DNA from: SXXZ01 sp041177965
GTDB lineage: Bacteria > Verrucomicrobiota > Verrucomicrobiia > Limisphaerales > UBA9464
Direction: 5' to 3'
Assembly (NCBI GenBank): GCA_041177965.1
Contig: JBEGWF010000096.1
Location: 1-64,000 of the forward strand
DNA: 64,000 nt
Under the pieces are notes generated by a model. It did not search any database, had not been told where the DNA came from, and was given only the letters and a program-made list of their open reading frames with translations. The position numbers and the translations under genes were made by a program. This document shows positions 1 through 11,467 of this stretch, in pieces; within the stretch, counting starts at the first letter, position 1, and every line of letters starts with the position of its first letter.

Positions 1-1967
1 TTGTTGGCTGTTAGCAGCGATCCGGAAGGGACGCTCAGAATCAACGAGCGGATCAGCACCGGCGAGGTCCCGAAAGCATTGCTGGCCAATGTGATTTGTC
101 CACCGGTCGCGTTGGTGGCGATGGTCGCCGGCAATGTGAGCACCAATGACGATGTGTCCACCACAATCGCATTGTTTGCACCCAGACTTCTATCTGCTCC
201 CGGAGAGGCCAAGGTCAATACAGCCTCATTGCCTACCGCATCCTTGATCGTGACGCCGGCAGGCAGAGTCAAGGATGTCGTCGCAGTGTAGTCGAGATCC
301 GCCGTATTATGCCCATTAGCGACCGAATAGTTGAAGGTGAGTGTCGAAGTTCCGCTCCCTGAAACATAGGTTGCTGTACCTCCCGATCCAGAATTCAAGG
401 TCAGGTACGGAGTACCACCTGACACAATCACCGCTTCACTGAAAATAATCTGGATTGAGACTGACGAGCCGACTCCATAGGCTCCATTCACCGTCGGGGC
501 AGACACGGAGGATACTGTCGGCGCGACGGCGTCAACCACGATCGCTTTGTTGGAACCCAGACTTCCTGAAGCGCCAAGGGCTGCCAGAGTCAAAATCGCC
601 GAGTTACCTGCTGTATCCGTAATCGTCGTCCCCGAAGGCAAACTCAATGAAGACACATCGATGTAGTCTAGGTCGGTTGAGTATTGCCCAATGCCGACCG
701 TGTAGTTAAATGTGAGCGTCGAAGTTCCCGAACCCGATGCGTAGGTCGCAGTCCCTCCAGAACTGAGCGCCAAAATTGGGTTGGCACCAACAACGTTGAC
801 TGGCTTAGTGAACGTGACCGAAAGGGGTATAAGCGAACCAACGCCATACCGCCTGTCCGCCACAGTTGACGAAATGGAAGTAATTCGCGGTGCTGTATCA
901 ATAGTCAGGTTGTCAATTGCGTGAATTGATGAGGCACCTCCGGTCCTCGCGCCAAAACCAAATTTCCAATTGTCCTTGACAGCCGCTTGGTAGCTAGTTA
1001 GCGTCGTGGACAGCACTGAATTGCCTCCCACGGTCACGCTTAAGTCACCTGACTGCGTGATCTGAACCTTAACGCGCTCACCGACTCTTGTTGAACCTGA
1101 AACGTTGTCAAAATTCTCAAAATTTCCAACCGGTAGGTTCAACCAACTTTGCCCCTGGACGACTTGACCGTTCTGGAAATACCGAACCTCCATACGGTCA
1201 CTGTTGTACTGCTTAAACGAAACAGAAAAACCGTCGGAGATTATACCGTTTTCAAATCCGATAAAACTACTGTTTCCGGTTTCGATTCTCCCGTTTTGCA
1301 CAGAAGGCACCCCATAATTAAACGAGAACCCATCCGCTCCGTTCAGATCGCTGATGTAAAGATCAAATTCTACACTGAATGCATTTGAGTTGACCATCCC
1401 CTTTTGAAACCCGACCGCAACATTATTGAAGTTGCTTGCATCTGTGAGGCGCAACCAACCGCTTTCCAATGATGCTATAGAAGACTGGCTACCCCAGGAC
1501 GCTCCCCAACTACCAACTTGGGTGTTGTAGTTGCCACCAGTGCTACCCGTGAATGCTAGAGTGGTCCAATCCGTTGGAGTGACGGTGGTGAAGTTTGTGG
1601 TGTAACTGTACACTAGAGGGTCACTCTTCGGTGAGGCAACCACTCCTTTCCCCAGAGACTCTGTGCGCTGGGGCAGGCCAGAAACCTGGGGTGGCAGGCT
1701 TCCAGACTCGCCGAGGCCACTTACCTCTGAGTCAAGACCGGTCATCGTCAAACCGGCGAACAAATCGTCCAAACGCTCCCCGGAACCTGCCGGTACACCT
1801 GCCTGAGCCTCGCGAGGGTTTCCCAGCTCCGAATCTTGCGCCACCTCGATCGCGCCGAGGGCGGACAGGTCGTGGGCAGGGTCCTGCGCGATCATGGCTC
1901 CCGACAGTCCGTCGGCGGAGAGCATGACCCGGGGCTCCAACAGTTCTAGGCTGTATTTCCCGGACAT
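1..1967 (-). CDS. Large LEPR-XLL secreted/surface protein, N-terminal part (runs off left edge)
   Basis: Reading the minus strand from ATG at 1967 gives an open frame of about 655 codons with no stop before base 1, so the gene is cut by the window edge. An in-frame stop lies at 2031-2033 and a GCGAGG-like ribosome site precedes the ATG. Residues about 7-18 read SLELLEPRVMLSAD, the LEPR-XLL signature that opens very large secreted proteins in Verrucomicrobiota and Planctomycetota. After an acidic linker, residues about 115-355 look like an L-type (concanavalin A-like) lectin fold, including FDLYISDLNGADGFSF. Residues about 358-478 and 479-600 are two copies of a roughly 120-residue beta-rich module, each with a LTFNY...DLDY...SLxLP...DxxGN pattern and an IVVD boundary. 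A different module begins near residue 604. It is probably exported and adhesive or carbohydrate-binding; that role is inference. The C-terminal anchor or sorting signal lies outside the window. Confidence 0.8.
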   Translation of the reverse strand, partial: MSGKYSLELLEPRVMLSADGLSGAMIAQDPAHDLSALGAIEVAQDSELGNPREAQAGVPAGSGERLDDLFAGLTMTGLDSEVSGLGESGSLPPQVSGLPQRTESLGKGVVASPKSDPLVYSYTTNFTTVTPTDWTTLAFTGSTGGNYNTQVGSWGASWGSQSSIASLESGWLRLTDASNFNNVAVGFQKGMVNSNAFSVEFDLYISDLNGADGFSFNYGVPSVQNGRIETGNSSFIGFENGIISDGFSVSFKQYNSDRMEVRYFQNGQVVQGQSWLNLPVGNFENFDNVSGSTRVGERVKVQITQSGDLSVTVGGNSVLSTTLTSYQAAVKDNWKFGFGARTGGASSIHAIDNLTIDTAPRITSISSTVADRRYGVGSLIPLSVTFTKPVNVVGANPILALSSGGTATYASGSGTSTLTFNYTVGIGQYSTDLDYIDVSSLSLPSGTTITDTAGNSAILTLAALGASGSLGSNKAIVVDAVAPTVSSVSAPTVNGAYGVGSSVSIQIIFSEAVIVSGGTPYLTLNSGSGGTATYVSGSGTSTLTFNYSVANGHNTADLDYTATTSLTLPAGVTIKDAVGNEAVLTLASPGADRSLGANNAIVVDTSSLVLTLPATIATNATGGQITLASNAFGTSPVLIRSLILSVPSGSLLTAN

Positions 1968-2345
1968 TTGGCCTCGCAGGGACCGAGAAAATGCCCATCC
2001 GGTGGGGTGTTTTCCAGTCTTTTTTGCAGGTCATGTAAGATTTTTTCTCATGGGTTCGATGACGGTTGTTTTTTGTTGTTTTTGGGCCGTTTTTTGAAGT
2101 TTTAACCCGGTAATTCCCCGTCCATCGTGTCCAGGTGGGGTGTCTTGGAGGGCGAGGTTAGCCTCCAAGATCTATGGGGCCAAACGTGGGCGGGCACCCG
2201 GGGTATTTCCGAGTGCAAACCCTTCGCCTTCAGGAGGGCGCGCCGTCCGTTGTCTTGTCCGAGGGGGCCGCTTCCGCCCAACCGCGGTTGATAGAAATTT
2301 GCCCCCCGCATCGGCCCAGCCTTTACCCGCGTCCGAACCGAGCGC
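1968..2345. other. Divergent intergenic region, 378 bp
   Basis: This gap separates the minus-strand LEPR-XLL gene from the plus-strand DUF6941-like gene and should hold both promoters. The part nearest the LEPR-XLL gene (about 2030-2105) is unusually T-rich on the plus strand. I see no protein with recognisable features and no convincing -35/-10 pair. Confidence 0.5.
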
Positions 2346-2783
2346 ATGATGGCCCCGTTGAAACTGGAAATCTTTACCCTCTGTGACTCCGCCGTGGACT
2401 ACGGTGGCAAGGTCTGCATTCTGGGCGCCTTCGACTCCGTGGCCGCGGCCGAAGTCCCCTACACCGTCACCCACTGCGCGGTCGTCGCCCGCATGCGCTT
2501 CCACCGGATCGAGGAGGGCAACCACAAGCTCCGGGTCACCCTCGCCGACCAAGACGGCAAGATGATCATGCCCAACGTGGACGCCCAGGTGGGGGTGCGC
2601 TTCACCGAGAAGGCCCAGAGCGCCACCTTCAATCTGGTGATGCAAATCAACGGTCTGAAACTCGACCAGTTCGGAGAGTACACCGTGGACCTGGCCGTGG
2701 ATGGAGTCCATCAAGGATCTCTGCCCCTCTATTTTGGGAAAACACCTCAATCAGCTGCAACAGAATCAGATTCGGGTTCGTGA
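2346..2783 (+). CDS. DUF6941-like small cytoplasmic protein
   Basis: The gene encodes 145 residues (144 if the second ATG at 2349 is used). The N-terminus, LEIFTLCDSAVDYGGK followed by an LGAFD segment, matches what I know of the DUF6941 family, a single-domain protein common in Verrucomicrobiota and Planctomycetota and also scattered elsewhere. There is no signal peptide and no membrane segment. The predicted fold is all beta, ending in VDLAVDGVHQGSLPLYF and a short polar tail. No biochemical role is established for this family that I can name. The gene stands alone, divergent from the LEPR-XLL gene, and is followed 36 bp later by an intrinsic terminator, so it is probably monocistronic. Family assignment is from memory of the motif, not a search. 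Confidence 0.75.
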   Translation: MMAPLKLEIFTLCDSAVDYGGKVCILGAFDSVAAAEVPYTVTHCAVVARMRFHRIEEGNHKLRVTLADQDGKMIMPNVDAQVGVRFTEKAQSATFNLVMQINGLKLDQFGEYTVDLAVDGVHQGSLPLYFGKTPQSAATESDSGS

Positions 2784-2819
2784 TTGAGTTGAAGTAGTGC
2801 TATCCCCTTAAAAATTAAG

Positions 2820-2843
2820 CCCCTGCCTTGGCAGGGGTTTTTT
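2820..2843 (+). terminator. Intrinsic terminator
   Basis: A perfect 8-bp stem, CCCCTGCC and GGCAGGGG, with a two-base loop is followed directly by six T residues. It sits 36 bp after the stop of the DUF6941-like gene and would end that transcript. It is the only textbook Rho-independent terminator I found in the window. Confidence 0.9.
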
Positions 2844-4640
2844 GTTTTAAAACACAACCCCTGTTTACCGCAAAATGGAATCCAACCATCCATCTCGGGG
2901 TTTCTAACTTATAAAGTCGAATCAACCCCTACTAAGCCGAATAACGGCAACACTCATTTTAGTCACAAAGCACAATGCAACAGTTCAAGTATAAACCAAA
3001 CAACCAAACCGCGGTAACATTCAATCAAATTGATTTAAAATACACCGCAACTGAATCGCACTTCTTTTATTTGAACTAATAAATTCGTATGCATTGAAAT
3101 CTAAAACAAGACAAAAAGCGATTCGCACCACGGTAAGCATAGTAAAATAACAAGCCTGAATAATTATTAAAACCTTACCACTCGCACCTTGCCAAGGTAG
3201 ATACAAAAAAAATCGCAGCAACACAAAATATCGAAGACCCAAAAATGGTGCATCGTTGAATCGCAATTTTGAAAACCTGATATGTTGATTATACAAAAAC
3301 AAAGCGCACCCGAAGATTTTAACAACGAAGAGTGAATCTGGATTATAATAATTTAAAAACCCACCATTGCGAATCGAAATCTCGCACAACTAGCTCTCAG
3401 ATTAAACCCATTTCAACAAACCATCCGACGATCTTGGGCAATTTTTTTGAAAACGACTTTTGATTTTAATCCGTTCAAATACATTAACGCACTATGGAGT
3501 CGAACACCGAGTTTGCGTTTTGAACATATTCCAGACACAGCATCTTCGATTGAAGAATAAATAAAACAAAAACACGCCAATATTCAGCGCAACACCATTC
3601 CATCTCAAATACATCGGACGCTTGAGCAGCATTCAGTGGGTTCAATAGATTTTGATACACCTCCAAACATTTAACAACCATTTGCACAGAATCTATAAAT
3701 CCATGCAAATATTGTGTTTTACCATATCGCGACCGAAGGATAAACCGAACCAAAGATGATTCTCATGTTCGACAGAATTCGATTTGATCATTGAGGAAAA
3801 GCCCAAAAGATCACCGAATTCAAAACCATCGAGCCACTCCGATTAGATACGGTTTTCGAGAAATAACTGATGATGAATAAATCAATCAAGACTCAGGCAC
3901 TAATAAAAAGACTGGGTAGGCATCGGTAAAAATACAATCTACTATAAAACCACAACCGTGTGGAAACTATCTTTGTTAGGATTTGCAATCCCCCTGTAAT
4001 CAGCACTCGCAAACCTTTCAGACACGCCGATTCAATCGCCGAAAACAGGAACCCTTGAAATAACCCTCGAGAATCTGGTTGTGATGTCAATATTATCACT
4101 GGTTTCGAATTTCAATCCGACAGTTTGATTGATACGATTGATAACCGTGTTGATGGAATCAAATCGTCACTAAAAATATTGGCATGATTTACAGTTGTGA
4201 CCAGAATAACAATTACGATCCAGCTGTTGAAAAAACACAGAAAATCGTCATTGATTATAAATCAATAAATCAAGGATTACGACAATCAGGCTCCGAGTCC
4301 TTCAAATGCTCAGTGTTGAAGTGTGAACGCTTTAACAAATCGTAGACTTGATATAACCACTGAAGAGTGCTGCTCACCGTGACAGAGACTTCTGCTGATC
4401 ACTGAAAAACAAAACAAACCAAACCATGGAACCTAGGATACTTGATAACAGGATTGCATCAATCAATCATCAAAACTGGTAACACCGCCTCAAGATAGAT
4501 TACCTCGAAAAGCTAACCCATTCTATTGATCGTTACCGTTGAAATGTATCCAAAACAATGTGTGGCAGATCATAGTGTCTCCTTCCAAATCGCATGTGCT
4601 CTACCATCTATACTGATTTGACTCTGGGGACATGACAACT
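2844..4640. other. A+T-rich island without convincing genes
   Basis: G+C drops abruptly after the terminator: two 60-base lines I counted by hand have 16 and 26 G+C (27% and 43%), against roughly two thirds in the flanking genes. Open frames here are short (largest 122 codons, minus strand, 3021-3389), rich in Phe/Leu/Ile as expected from antisense A-rich DNA, and have no recognisable domain. I see no terminal inverted repeats, no transposase or integrase, and no cluster of DnaA-box-like 9-mers. Candidates are horizontally acquired or decayed DNA, a nucleoid-protein-bound silent region, or an uncharacterised RNA; none is shown by the sequence. Confidence 0.7.
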
Positions 4641-6508
<1,868 letters not shown>

Positions 6509-6586
6509 GCCGAAAGGCCCGGAACATTGCCTCAGCGACTGGATTGGGGGCAACGGATTTTCTTCATCATCAGCCAGATTCTTCGC

Positions 6587-8431
6587 TCATGGTGCCCGTG
6601 GCGAGAACCACCGAAACCGGAAACCCTCCGCATCGGTGCCCCCGGTCAAGGTCTGGATCGTCCAGTAGCGCGCGATGGTTTCGAAGGGTGGGAGCGACTT
6701 GAAGTCGGCCCACGATTCCACCTGCTGAACGGTCTCGAGGCTGGTCGTTCCCGGTGGCATCACCCCGGCCAGAGACTCCGAGGACCGCAGGCTTTCCCAC
6801 GCGGCACGCATCGCCAACCGGGGTTGGGAGAAGCCCATGACCCCCCGCTGGCCGCCGCCGGAGCCGACGAGCGCCTCGGTGAGACCGGGGACGGACGGAA
6901 CCCCACGTGACGCCGCCGCCAGATAGGCGTCCATGGCGGCGGCGTCACTGGCGATCACCACATGGTTCGAACTCGTGGTGATCTGGAACGCGGTCTCGAC
7001 CCCCGATTTGCCCCCCACCGTGGCCACGACGACCCTGCGCCCTCCCGCCCCGGTCCGTTGAGAGAATTCCAGCGCGCCCGCCTTCATGTGGACCAATGCC
7101 TCGAGGGCCTTCCACCCGGCCACCAGACGGGTCGGGTCCGGGGAACCCACCATCTGGACCCTCCCCGGGTTGCTCAACTGGATCAGATTGGTGCCCGTCG
7201 GCGGCAGGGTGAACGTGATGAAATCGTTGCCGAGTGCGCCCACGAGGTCGCGCTGGAGGTTGAAGTTCGGGTCGAACACCTGCCCTGCCGATTCGACGGT
7301 GATCCGCGTGAGGTTGGCCAGATTCGTGGATACTCCCTGCAGCGAGCCCTCCAGGGCCTTCCAACCGGCTGGTCCGTCGATGCGCCAGCGATGGAAGGAG
7401 GCCACCCCCTCGGGCACCCCTTCCAGCAGTCCCGCCTCCAGCGGTTGGATCTCCATCAGGCGGGTCAACCCGGCCCTCTCGGCCGCCGGAGCTTCGACAA
7501 AAAGATCGGTGCGCTCCCCTTCCGAAGTCGACCGGATCCCGGCCGCGACCGCCCGGATGGAAGCCAAACCGGTGGCGGGAACCACCTTGGTCGGATCGGC
7601 TCCGAGCAACGACAGCATCCCGAAGACCCCCTCCAGACGGGGCGAAAGCCGCTGATAGAGGGTGGCGACGTCGAGGAACGCCCATGCGACCCGGTCCTTC
7701 AGCGTGGTGTTCCAGGCACGGGCGAACGAGGGCTTGGAGGCCAGTCCCGGGGCCCGGTTCGTGGCGGTCAACCCGGGGAGCGCATTGGAGATGGCCGACC
7801 AAGATGGCCCCGCCACGAAGGCCGATCCGACCTGTCCAAAACACAGTTCCCATCGCAGGTCCTCGTCTTCCAGGGCCTCGGCGGCGGTGCCCGAAGGCTT
7901 GCCGGAGACGGCGGGCTGGAGATCGAGGGTCACCGAGGTGAATTGCAGGTCACCGGACCGCCAGGATTTGGAGACCGAGGCGCTGTTCGTGGCCAGATGT
8001 GCTCGGGCCGTACCGATCGCCTTCGCCACCGCGTTCGAAGACTCCCGGGCATCGAGGATCAGCAGCCACTGGAGTCCCGCGTCGTCCACCCCGGGCTCGA
8101 CCGGGGGCGAGGGAAACCATGCCAGAGTGGCCTGCCCGCGGGTCGCCTCGTAGAGTTCCAGCGGATCCAGACCCGACTCCTGTCGCAGCACCGCGGCCCA
8201 TTTCCGTCGCAAAGACGCCTCGAACTTCTCCCGGAACGGTCCCATGGCGGGGTCCTGCCAGAGGCGCCCAAGATTGGAGGCCCTGCCTGCGGACCGCGCC
8301 AAGGAGACGTCGGGAACACTGAGCACCGCAAGGGTCTGGTCGGGCAGGACCTCCTCAGGTCGGGGCAATTCGGCAAGGCAAACGCGGGTCAGCGCGAGCA
8401 GGAAGACCGTCGACCGGAGGCGGGCAATCAT
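6587..8431 (-). CDS. Secreted hypothetical protein, 614 aa
   Basis: The start chosen is ATG at 8431, because residues 1-20 (MIARLRSTVFLLALTRVCLA) form a clear signal peptide; the frame is open further upstream but that sequence is not protein-like. The mature part begins with LPDQTLAVLSVPD, a pattern I associate with long exported proteins of unknown function in Verrucomicrobiota (DUF3352-like: 'persistence of LP-x-D-x-L-A-V-L-S-V-P-D followed by a Trp-rich segment'). The rest alternates helix and strand with no cysteine-rich, catalytic or membrane motif that I recognise. It is divergent from the acyltransferase at 8609, with 177 bp between the starts. Export is well supported; function is unknown. 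Confidence 0.8.
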   Translation of the reverse strand: MIARLRSTVFLLALTRVCLAELPRPEEVLPDQTLAVLSVPDVSLARSAGRASNLGRLWQDPAMGPFREKFEASLRRKWAAVLRQESGLDPLELYEATRGQATLAWFPSPPVEPGVDDAGLQWLLILDARESSNAVAKAIGTARAHLATNSASVSKSWRSGDLQFTSVTLDLQPAVSGKPSGTAAEALEDEDLRWELCFGQVGSAFVAGPSWSAISNALPGLTATNRAPGLASKPSFARAWNTTLKDRVAWAFLDVATLYQRLSPRLEGVFGMLSLLGADPTKVVPATGLASIRAVAAGIRSTSEGERTDLFVEAPAAERAGLTRLMEIQPLEAGLLEGVPEGVASFHRWRIDGPAGWKALEGSLQGVSTNLANLTRITVESAGQVFDPNFNLQRDLVGALGNDFITFTLPPTGTNLIQLSNPGRVQMVGSPDPTRLVAGWKALEALVHMKAGALEFSQRTGAGGRRVVVATVGGKSGVETAFQITTSSNHVVIASDAAAMDAYLAAASRGVPSVPGLTEALVGSGGGQRGVMGFSQPRLAMRAAWESLRSSESLAGVMPPGTTSLETVQQVESWADFKSLPPFETIARYWTIQTLTGGTDAEGFRFRWFSPRAP

Positions 8432-8608
8432 CGTTGTCACCAACTTGGAGGATGGGCGCTCGAAACGCAACGGACTCGCGGCCCGGTTGGGCATGACCCG
8501 GGCCGGATCGACCGATCCCGCCATCCCGTCCCGTGTCCGACGGAAAACCGGATCGGGGCCCATGTTGCGACTTGCCCCGGCCCGCGTGTTTCCCAGCATC
8601 CTCCAAGC

Positions 8609-9301
8609 ATGACCTACCACGTGGAAGACCTGTTCGACCTGAGCCAGACCACGTACGGGGCCCTGTTCGAGGGAATCGAGCACCCTTGGGACGCCCTGAA
8701 GCGGCTCGCCGACCACATCGCCCGCACCGTGAAACCGGGAACGGCCGGGGCCGAGGTGCATCCCATGGCCCATGTCGGTCCGCAGGTGTCCATCGGGGCG
8801 GGCACCGTCGTGGAACCCGGGGCCATGATCCTCGGCCCGGCGATCATCGGTGCGGGTTGCCGGATCCGTCACGGGGCCTACATCCGGGAGAACGTCGTCG
8901 TGGGTGACGGATGCGTGGTCGGCAACTCGGTGGAATTGAAGCACTGCGTGCTGTTCAACGAGTGCCAGGTGCCGCACTTCAACTACGTGGGGGATTCGAT
9001 CCTGGGCCACAAGGCCCACCTCGGGGCCGGATCGATCCTGTCCAACGTGAAGCTCGACCACCAGAACGTGTGGGTGAACTTCGATGGCACCCCCGTCGAC
9101 ACCGGCCTGCGCAAGTTCGGCGGGCTCATCGGCGACAAGGCCGAGATCGGCTGCAACGCGGTACTGAACCCCGGATCGATCATCGGACGTTCCTCGGTGA
9201 TCTATCCCAACGTCTCGTGGCGGGGCATCCTGCCCCAGAACATGATCGCCAAGCACGAGGATCCCCCGAACGTGATCGTGCGACGTCCCCGTTCGACCTG
9301 A
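8609..9301 (+). CDS. Stand-alone left-handed beta-helix (hexapeptide) acyltransferase, GlmU C-domain-like
   Basis: The 230-residue protein has a helical N-terminus (about residues 1-45) and then imperfect hexapeptide repeats from about residue 50 to 205, for example the VGPQVSIGAGTVVEPGAMI run, the signature of the left-handed beta-helix fold of trimeric acyl- or nucleotidyl-sugar transferases. It resembles the acetyltransferase half of GlmU, but no N-terminal nucleotidyltransferase domain is present. The helix contains the loop KHCVLFNECQVPHFNYVGDS, which includes the HxNYVGDS pattern seen in GlmU-like enzymes. The probable role is acetyl transfer to a sugar or sugar nucleotide in cell-wall precursor supply; the exact substrate cannot be read from sequence. 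It is convergent with the P450 gene. Confidence 0.85.
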   Translation: MTYHVEDLFDLSQTTYGALFEGIEHPWDALKRLADHIARTVKPGTAGAEVHPMAHVGPQVSIGAGTVVEPGAMILGPAIIGAGCRIRHGAYIRENVVVGDGCVVGNSVELKHCVLFNECQVPHFNYVGDSILGHKAHLGAGSILSNVKLDHQNVWVNFDGTPVDTGLRKFGGLIGDKAEIGCNAVLNPGSIIGRSSVIYPNVSWRGILPQNMIAKHEDPPNVIVRRPRST

Positions 9302-9344
9302 CCGGATACCGGGCGGCAGCACCGTCCCGGATGATGCACGGCCT

Positions 9345-10487
9345 TCAGCGAGGATCGATCCGCACGACGAGCGACTCGTAGCCCATCACCCGTTCGTAGG
9401 CCTGCTCCCGCTCGACGCGTTCCTGCGACGACAGCACGGTGATCCGGGCCACGCGATCGATGCATTTCTGAAGGAGGGTGCGGACGAGCAGTCGGGCATG
9501 GGCCGCTCCCAGACACAGGTGGGCCCCGAATCCGAAGGCGAGGTGGGGATTGGGTTTGCGGTCGAGCCGGACCTCCTCGGGGGCCTCGAAGACGGTCTCG
9601 TCCCGATTGGCCGAGGCCCAGCAGAGCGACGCACGCCCTCCCGCCAGAACGGAGTGCCCCTGGACCTGCGTGTCGACGGGGCAGACCCGGCCGATGTGGG
9701 TGAGCGGCGTCACCACCCGGAAGAACTCCTCCGTGGCATGGATCACCCGGGAGGGATCCTGGCGCAGGAACTCCAGGGCCTCGGGGCGACCGGCGAGATA
9801 GCCCAGCACGGAAGCCAGGGTGTGGATCACGGTGTCGCGGCCGCCCGCGAAGGTCAGGTTGCCGAAGCCCATCATCTCCTCACGGGTCAGTGGCCGCCCA
9901 CGGAAGGTGGCCCGGGCCAAGGCGCTGAAGAAATCACTCCCATCGCGGGTCCCCGCCTGATCGAACTGCTGGTGGAGATAGGCCTCCAGCGACATCCCCT
10001 TGGACCCGCCATCACGGAAGACGTGGGTCCCCCAACCGATCCACAGGTCGGCCTCGGACTCGGGCACGTTCAGCAGGTAGGTCATGGCCCTGGACTGGAT
10101 CGGCAGCGCGAACTCCCGGACGATCTCGATCGAGTCGCGGGCCATCGCCTGCTGCAACATCCCGTCGATGAGCGCCTCCACCTGCGCGATCATCCCGGGA
10201 TCCTTGGCGCGCTGGAAGAAGGGCTCGACGATCTTCCGGTAGTCGGTGTGGTCGGGCGGGTCGGTCTCCACCGGCAACTGGCGCATGGTCCGGACGTCCT
10301 CCTCGGAGGGGATCGGCACCCGGAAGGGAGCGTCGGAGCTGTAGGTCCTCCAATCCCGGGCCGCTTTGCGGACCTCCTCGTGACGGAGGATCATCGGCAC
10401 GGTCTCGCCCTGAAAGTCGCAGGGGAGCACGCCGTCCTTGCGGCGCGCCTCGAGGAAGGGATCGGAAGACGGTTCCATGTCGCCCAT
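9345..10487 (-). CDS. Cytochrome P450 monooxygenase
   Basis: About 380 residues, the usual length for a soluble bacterial P450. Numbered from the ATG at 10487, the I-helix oxygen-activation motif is AGGRDTV (about 214-220, where AGxDTT is usual), the K-helix ExxR is EFFR (about 254-257), and the haem-binding loop is FGFGAHLCLG with the thiolate Cys near residue 325. The N-terminal third carries LPVETDPPDHTDYRK, typical of class I bacterial CYPs. The start is uncertain: GTG at 10505 and ATG at 10478 are also in frame and none has a clear ribosome site. No ferredoxin or ferredoxin reductase gene is adjacent, so redox partners must be elsewhere. The substrate is unknown; the closest known analogues act on terpenoids, fatty acids or steroids. 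Confidence 0.95.
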   Translation of the reverse strand: MGDMEPSSDPFLEARRKDGVLPCDFQGETVPMILRHEEVRKAARDWRTYSSDAPFRVPIPSEEDVRTMRQLPVETDPPDHTDYRKIVEPFFQRAKDPGMIAQVEALIDGMLQQAMARDSIEIVREFALPIQSRAMTYLLNVPESEADLWIGWGTHVFRDGGSKGMSLEAYLHQQFDQAGTRDGSDFFSALARATFRGRPLTREEMMGFGNLTFAGGRDTVIHTLASVLGYLAGRPEALEFLRQDPSRVIHATEEFFRVVTPLTHIGRVCPVDTQVQGHSVLAGGRASLCWASANRDETVFEAPEEVRLDRKPNPHLAFGFGAHLCLGAAHARLLVRTLLQKCIDRVARITVLSSQERVEREQAYERVMGYESLVVRIDPR

Positions 10488-10572
10488 GTGCACGCACGAC
10501 TGCACCGCCGGTGGGGGCGGACGTCAAGGATACGTGCTGGAACGACCCGCGAGGTGCCCCCCGGACGCGGAA

Positions 10573-11253
10573 TCATTCCCCGGAAACGGGACGCCCCCCC
10601 CGCAGACGAAGGACCGAACCGGTGCGGGCGGCCAGCTCCCGGTCGTGGGTCACCAGCACCAGCGCGGTTCCGGCCCGGGTATTCAGATCGAAGAGCAGTT
10701 CGGTGATCTTGACCGCCGTGGCCGGGTCGAGATTCCCGGTCGGTTCGTCGGCGAAGAGGATTTGTGGCTCGTTGATGAAGGCCCGGGCGAGGGCCACCCG
10801 CTGCTGCTCGCCCCCGGACAACTGGGCCGGATAGTGGTGGAGACGATCCGCCAGGCCGACCCAACCCAACAACTCCCGGGCCCGGTCCCGGGCACCGGCC
10901 GCCCCCCGCAATTCGGCCGGTACGAGCACGTTCTCGAGGGCCGTGAAGGTCGGGAGGAGTTGGAAGTTCTGGAACACGAATCCCACATGCTGGTTGCGGA
11001 CGCGGGCGCGACCATCCTCGTCGAGCGCCCCGAGGTCGTGCCCCGCCAGTCGCACCAGACCCTGCGTCGGTCGATCGAGACCGGCGCACAGACCCAGGAG
11101 GGTCGTCTTTCCGGAACCACTGGGGCCGATGATCGCGCAGGTCTGACCCGGAAGCAGGCGCAGGTCCACCCCATCGAGCACGGTCAGCACCCCCCCGTCG
11201 TGCGTCGGATGGACCTTGCTGAGATTGCGGACCTCCAGGATGGGTTCAGTCAC
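10573..11253 (-). CDS. LolD/MacB-type ABC transporter ATP-binding protein (orphan)
   Basis: The 226 residues form a complete nucleotide-binding domain: Walker A GPSGSGKTT (about 43-51), Q-loop in FVFQNFQLLP, signature LSGGEQQRV (about 144-152), Walker B ILFADEP and the switch histidine in VLVTHD. The pattern places it in the LolD/YbbA/MacB (MJ0796-like) group that works with FtsX-type permeases in moving lipoproteins or other envelope substrates. No permease gene is next to it: upstream is the divergent pseudopilin and 85 bp downstream lies the P450. It therefore either pairs with a permease encoded elsewhere or its operon has been broken. Residue numbers are approximate. Confidence 0.95.
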   Translation of the reverse strand: MTEPILEVRNLSKVHPTHDGGVLTVLDGVDLRLLPGQTCAIIGPSGSGKTTLLGLCAGLDRPTQGLVRLAGHDLGALDEDGRARVRNQHVGFVFQNFQLLPTFTALENVLVPAELRGAAGARDRARELLGWVGLADRLHHYPAQLSGGEQQRVALARAFINEPQILFADEPTGNLDPATAVKITELLFDLNTRAGTALVLVTHDRELAARTGSVLRLRGGRPVSGE

Positions 11254-11467
11254 AGGGAGGAGAAAAGCACAGGAACGGGTCGCAGGCGAGCGGTGGAGGT
11301 GGTCGCGTCATGAGGCTCGCCCTCTGGAGCCGCGGTCGGGACGTCGAGGCCCGGAGGCGGACGCACCCCCGACGCCACGGAAATCCCATCGGGCAACCGG
11401 TTTCCAGCGACGGTCATCCGAACGGGCTTGATTCCGGCGACCGGAGGCGGAACAACGGGGTGTTCCC

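Noticed and set aside
1..291. Plus-strand open frame at the left edge
   Set aside because: It is the antisense of the LEPR-XLL protein, whose repeats are unmistakable on the minus strand.
3021..3389. 122-codon minus-strand frame in the A+T-rich block
   Set aside because: Its Phe/Leu/Ile-rich product is what antisense A-rich DNA gives; no ribosome site, motif or G+C bias supports it.
2844..4640. Replication origin in the A+T-rich block
   Set aside because: I saw no cluster of TTATNCACA-like boxes and no dnaA, dnaN or gidA-type genes beside it.
6587..9322. Minus-strand reading of 911 codons spanning the secreted protein and the acyltransferase
   Set aside because: The part right of 8431 is antisense to the clear hexapeptide acyltransferase; the signal peptide at 8431 marks the real start.
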